Shown here piece after piece: positions 61,165 through 64,000 of a stretch of 64,000 nucleotides of DNA; positions within the stretch are counted from its first letter, which is position 1, and every line of letters starts with the position of its first letter. Source of the DNA: Rhodococcus sp. RD6.2. GTDB taxonomy: Bacteria > Actinomycetota > Actinomycetes > Mycobacteriales > Mycobacteriaceae. Below the pieces are notes generated by a model. That model made no database searches and was not told the DNA's origin. It saw only the letters and a list, made by a program, of their open reading frames with translations. The stretch is taken from NCBI RefSeq assembly GCF_001040705.1, contig NZ_CVQP01000010.1:198251-262250 (forward strand). The letters run 5' to 3'. The position numbers and the translations under genes are program-made.

Positions 61165-61710
61165 TCAGACGGAACCACCCGCCGCGAGAGGCGCCGACGG
61201 GTCGGCTCCCGCGGCCGACTTCATCTCCCGCGCCACGAAATCCTCGACGCTGAACAGGTTCCCGTCGGCGCGGTCCACGATCGCCAGGAGGGTCGTCATG
61301 GACGCGACCTCCTCCACCTGCTCCTTGAGGAACCACTGCATGAACTGCTCGCCGAGATAGTCGCCGGTGTCCCGGGCCGTGCGCGCCAGCATCGTGATCT
61401 GGTCTGTCACCGTCCGCTCCTGTCGCAGAGCGAGTTCCACCGGTTCGCGGACGGATGCGAACGCGGTGACGACCTCGTCGACACCGGGAATGGTCACCGC
61501 GAGGTCGTTGTCGAGCAGGTACTGGACCATCATCATCGCGTGGGTGCGTTCCTCGTCGGCCTGCGAATAGAAGCGCCGCGCGAGCTGAGGGAGGTCTTGC
61601 CCGTCGAAGTAGACCGCGACCGCGATGTACTGCTGCGACGCGGTGAACTCGTGACGGATCTGCGCGTGCAGGAGAGTGTGGAAGTCGCTGCGCTCACGGG
61701 GCTCGGCCAT
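61165..61710 (-). CDS. Ferritin (BfrB-like), copy 2
   Basis: The protein has 181 aa. Parallel to copy 1, it has HEFTASQQYIAVAVYF, QADEERTHAMMMVQYLLD, ALRQERTVTDQITML, and identical GEQFMQWFLKEQVEEVA. The two genes are tandem duplicates, separated by 133 bases that contain no clear IdeR box. Two ferritins together may allow different iron or stress regulation or mixed cages. That is inference. Confidence 0.92.
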   Translation of the reverse strand: MAEPRERSDFHTLLHAQIRHEFTASQQYIAVAVYFDGQDLPQLARRFYSQADEERTHAMMMVQYLLDNDLAVTIPGVDEVVTAFASVREPVELALRQERTVTDQITMLARTARDTGDYLGEQFMQWFLKEQVEEVASMTTLLAIVDRADGNLFSVEDFVAREMKSAAGADPSAPLAAGGSV

Positions 61711-61785
61711 GCGCGCAGAGTACCGCCGCGGCCGACCGCGGCCAGGTACGCCGGGGGAGCAGCCACACAGCGGGCGGCACCGCGA

Positions 61786-63273
61786 TCAGTTGGCCGTGAT
61801 CAGGTCCGCGGGCACCGGTTCGTCGTTCGCGAGGGCCTCGAAGAACCGGGACGCCTTCTCCTGATCCCACAGCAGGACATTGCCCGACCCGGAGACGTCC
61901 TCGAACCCGCCGACCGGCACCGTCGTGGTGACCAGGTCGCCGCGCATCGCCCATGCCAGCGACGCCAGGTTCCACAGGTGGTCGCCGTCGTCGACCAGCA
62001 GCGAGCCCGCAGTGTCGGTGACCAGCGACCACAACCGGAACGGGTTGAGCATCGTGCCGAGGCTGGTCGCCTTGTCCAGCAGGGCAGCCATGAACAGACG
62101 CTGGTTGTTCATCCGGTCCAGGTCGGCGAGTGGCGTCGCACGCGTGCGGACGAACCCGAGCGCCTCCGCACCCGTCAGATCCTGGCAGCCCGGCTGCAGA
62201 TTGATACCGGCGAGCGGATCGTCGATCGGGTACGGCACGCACAGATTGACGCCGCCGATGGCGTCGACGATGCCCGCGAATCCCCCGAACCCGATCTCCG
62301 CGTAGTGGTCCATCCGCAATCCGGTGGCCTCCTCGACGGTGCGCACCAGCAGTTGCGGGCCGCCGCCGTCGATCGCGAAGGATGCGTTGATCTTGTCCTC
62401 GCCCCAACCGGGGATGTTCACGTACGAGTCACGGGGAATCGACACCATCGTCGCGGCACCGCTCTTCGGGACGTGGATGACGATGATGGTGTCCGTGCGC
62501 TTGCCCGCGATGTCGCCACCCGCGGACAGTTCCTGGTCTTGCTCGGCGGTCAGACCCTCGCGGCTGTCCGACCCGACGAGCAGCCAGTTCGTTCCGGGGG
62601 TGTCCGCGATCCGGCCGGGGTAGTCGGCGAGCGCGTCGATGCGGTTCAGCGACCGGTCGAGGTACACGACGGAGACGACCATGAGGATCACGAGCACCAG
62701 CGGGATCAACCCGATCCGCCTGCCCCAGTGCCGTCGCCGACGCGATGGACGCGGGGGGTTCGCGGGAGGCTCGGTACCGGGGCGTCCGCTCCGTGGCGGC
62801 GGCGGCGGGGGCGGCGGCGACGCCGGTGGCGGCCTGCGGCGCTGCGGGTCGACGTACGGCTGAGGCGTCTGCGTCGGCGCGTACTCCGACCGTGACTGCG
62901 GGCCGGGTCCACCCGGTACGGGCGCGGCCGGACGCGGCGCAACCGGTTCCTCCGACCACGCGCGCGGCGTCGCCGCCCTGCCGTCGCGGCGAATCACCTG
63001 GGTGCCCTCGCCGGGCGGTGGTCCAGGCTGCTGCCGATACGCGGGCGTGGGCGCCGGATAGCGCGGCGGGGGAACATTGCCGCGTTGCGGCGGGGGGACG
63101 TTACCGCGGTGCGGCGGGGGTACATGGCCGCGTTGCGGCGGGGGCGGAACGCTGCCGCGCGGCGGCTGCTGCGGTGCACCGGGGCCGTGCGGGCCCCAGG
63201 ACTGTCCCCGGCGTGGATCGGCCGCCCGACCCCGGTCGCGGGGGTCGGGGTTGCGGGGACGGTCGTCGTTCAC
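61786..63273 (-). CDS. LytR-CpsA-Psr (LCP) family cell-wall ligase
   Basis: The protein has 495 aa from GTG 63273. The first about 180 residues are cytoplasmic and Pro/Arg-rich with RGNVPPP-type repeats. A membrane helix follows (about residues 190-212, LIPLVLVILMVVSVVYL), then the LCP domain: NWLLVGSDSREG, KRTDTIIVIHVP, MVSIPRDSYVNIPGWGEDKINASFA, GFVRTRATPLADLDRMNNQ. The Arg and Asp residues that bind polyprenyl-pyrophosphate are present. It attaches arabinogalactan-type polymers to peptidoglycan. Confidence 0.9.
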   Translation of the reverse strand: MNDDRPRNPDPRDRGRAADPRRGQSWGPHGPGAPQQPPRGSVPPPPQRGHVPPPHRGNVPPPQRGNVPPPRYPAPTPAYRQQPGPPPGEGTQVIRRDGRAATPRAWSEEPVAPRPAAPVPGGPGPQSRSEYAPTQTPQPYVDPQRRRPPPASPPPPPPPPRSGRPGTEPPANPPRPSRRRRHWGRRIGLIPLVLVILMVVSVVYLDRSLNRIDALADYPGRIADTPGTNWLLVGSDSREGLTAEQDQELSAGGDIAGKRTDTIIVIHVPKSGAATMVSIPRDSYVNIPGWGEDKINASFAIDGGGPQLLVRTVEEATGLRMDHYAEIGFGGFAGIVDAIGGVNLCVPYPIDDPLAGINLQPGCQDLTGAEALGFVRTRATPLADLDRMNNQRLFMAALLDKATSLGTMLNPFRLWSLVTDTAGSLLVDDGDHLWNLASLAWAMRGDLVTTTVPVGGFEDVSGSGNVLLWDQEKASRFFEALANDEPVPADLITAN

Positions 63274-63323
63274 ATCGGAAACTGTACTGGTCACGGCCCG
63301 GAGGTCGCCGATGTCCGCTGCGT

Positions 63324-64000
63324 TCAGGGCAGCCAGGACACGTGGCCACGCAGCAGTGTGTAGCCGACGAACGCGACCGCGTCGATGAGCCAGTGCGCGA
63401 CGACGAGGGGCCACAGTTTTCCGGTCCGCTGCCAATAGCGTCCGAACACGATTCCCATCACGACGTTGCCGAGGCCGCCGCCGAGGCCCTGGTAGAGGTG
63501 GTAGCTGCCGCGCAGCAGCGCCGATGCGGCGAGGGACGCGTTCTCGCTCCACCCGAGCCGTCGCAGCCTCGAGATCAGGTAGGCGACGACGAGGATCTCC
63601 TCGGCGGCGGAGTTCGCGAGTGCCCACAGCACGAGGGCGGGCAGCCGCCACCAGTGGTCGTCGACAGTGCTGGGGACCACCGTCAGGTTGGCTCCGACCG
63701 CGGTTGCGGCGAGGTAGAGCGCGAGGCCGGGCAGCCCGATCAGCGCGGCCAGGCCGACGCCGGGGAGCAGGTCTCGGCGCCACCGCGGGTGCCGTCCGAG
63801 TCCGATGCGGTCGGGGCCGAGTCCGCTACGCCACAGCAGGTACAGGCCGAGGGCGGCCCACGCGCACAGTCGGACGATGCCGAGCAGTTGGCGTCCGAGG
63901 TCGATCCAGCCGAACGTGGAGCGGGAAGCGTTGAGCGCGACCGACTGGTCGGACAGTTGGCCGGGCTGTAGGGCCGTCTCGATCAGCGACAGGATCCCGG
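63324..64000 (-). CDS. CPBP-family intramembrane metalloprotease, C-terminal part
   Basis: The frame is open to base 64000, so the start lies outside the window; 225 residues are visible. The CPBP (Abi/CAAX-like) motifs are AAEEILVVAYLISRL (EEXXXR-like), SYHLYQGLGGGLGN (His) and VVAHWLIDAVAFVGY (His). About six helices are seen. Members process prenylated or other membrane proteins, or contribute to bacteriocin immunity. It ends 51 bases before the LCP start and could be in the same operon. Confidence 0.85.
   Translation of the reverse strand, partial: GILSLIETALQPGQLSDQSVALNASRSTFGWIDLGRQLLGIVRLCAWAALGLYLLWRSGLGPDRIGLGRHPRWRRDLLPGVGLAALIGLPGLALYLAATAVGANLTVVPSTVDDHWWRLPALVLWALANSAAEEILVVAYLISRLRRLGWSENASLAASALLRGSYHLYQGLGGGLGNVVMGIVFGRYWQRTGKLWPLVVAHWLIDAVAFVGYTLLRGHVSWLP

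Overview
The window is a high-GC actinobacterial chromosome segment, most likely from Rhodococcus or a close mycolic-acid relative. The evidence is a fused LysX, a GabD2-type succinic semialdehyde dehydrogenase, Rv1733c-like, DUF5313, DUF6474 and DUF5926 proteins, many GTG starts, TANNNT -10 elements and dense GTGA/ATGA gene overlaps. No prophage, insertion sequence, CRISPR array, tRNA or rRNA was recognised.

Layout. 1-12.7 kb: lysX with a DUF998 gene, a Tat-exported PhoX-type phosphatase behind a candidate PHO box, an L,D-transpeptidase, RraA, secreted and membrane hypotheticals, and an adenylate cyclase fused to a hydrolase-like domain. 11-13.4 kb: an enteric-type ahpC-ahpF pair with a candidate OxyR site. 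13.7-20.9 kb: gabD2, an SRPBCC protein, an FdhF/YdeP oxidoreductase, an SDR and a DHA2-type exporter. 20.9-24.3 kb: a copper operon (copD, copC, ycnI, a membrane protein, a DUF6474 gene). 24.4-34.9 kb: a RecB-like nuclease, an SDR, small secreted proteins, a secretory lipase, a two-component system facing an HbpS-like lipoprotein and an ankyrin lipoprotein, and YaeQ.

The most unusual region is 35.0-40.6 kb. Four tandem paralogous secreted proteins share a nearly identical upstream module and signal peptide. Decayed 3' ends of a UPF0016 (GDT1-type) manganese exporter gene follow two of them. The intact exporter gene closes the array and is controlled by a clear yybP-ykoY manganese riboswitch with its own promoter and a Shine-Dalgarno-sequestering hairpin. 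This looks like repeated tandem duplication of a [secreted gene][exporter] unit, after which the extra exporter copies decayed. Two other small secreted proteins at 27.2 and 28.3 kb carry similar signal peptides; the first has long T and G homopolymers in its leader and a candidate frameshift.

41-53 kb: superoxide dismutase, an acyltransferase, an Rv1733c-like protein, an F420-type oxidoreductase, a cluster of DnaA-box-like sequences at about 45976-46102, a rhodanese/DUF4328/phosphodiesterase operon, and a VTC/DUF4956/CotH operon. 53-58.5 kb: a lactate regulon in which lutABC and an L-lactate permease diverge from a region with two perfect LldR/FadR-type palindromes, followed by the regulator gene. 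58.5-64 kb: an AhpD-like protein diverging from a MocR regulator with a direct-repeat operator candidate, two tandem ferritins, an LCP-family cell-wall ligase and a truncated CPBP protease.

Oxidative-stress and metal themes recur (AhpCF, Sod, HbpS-like, ferritins, copper operon, manganese riboswitch), but nothing in the sequence shows that these loci form one regulon.
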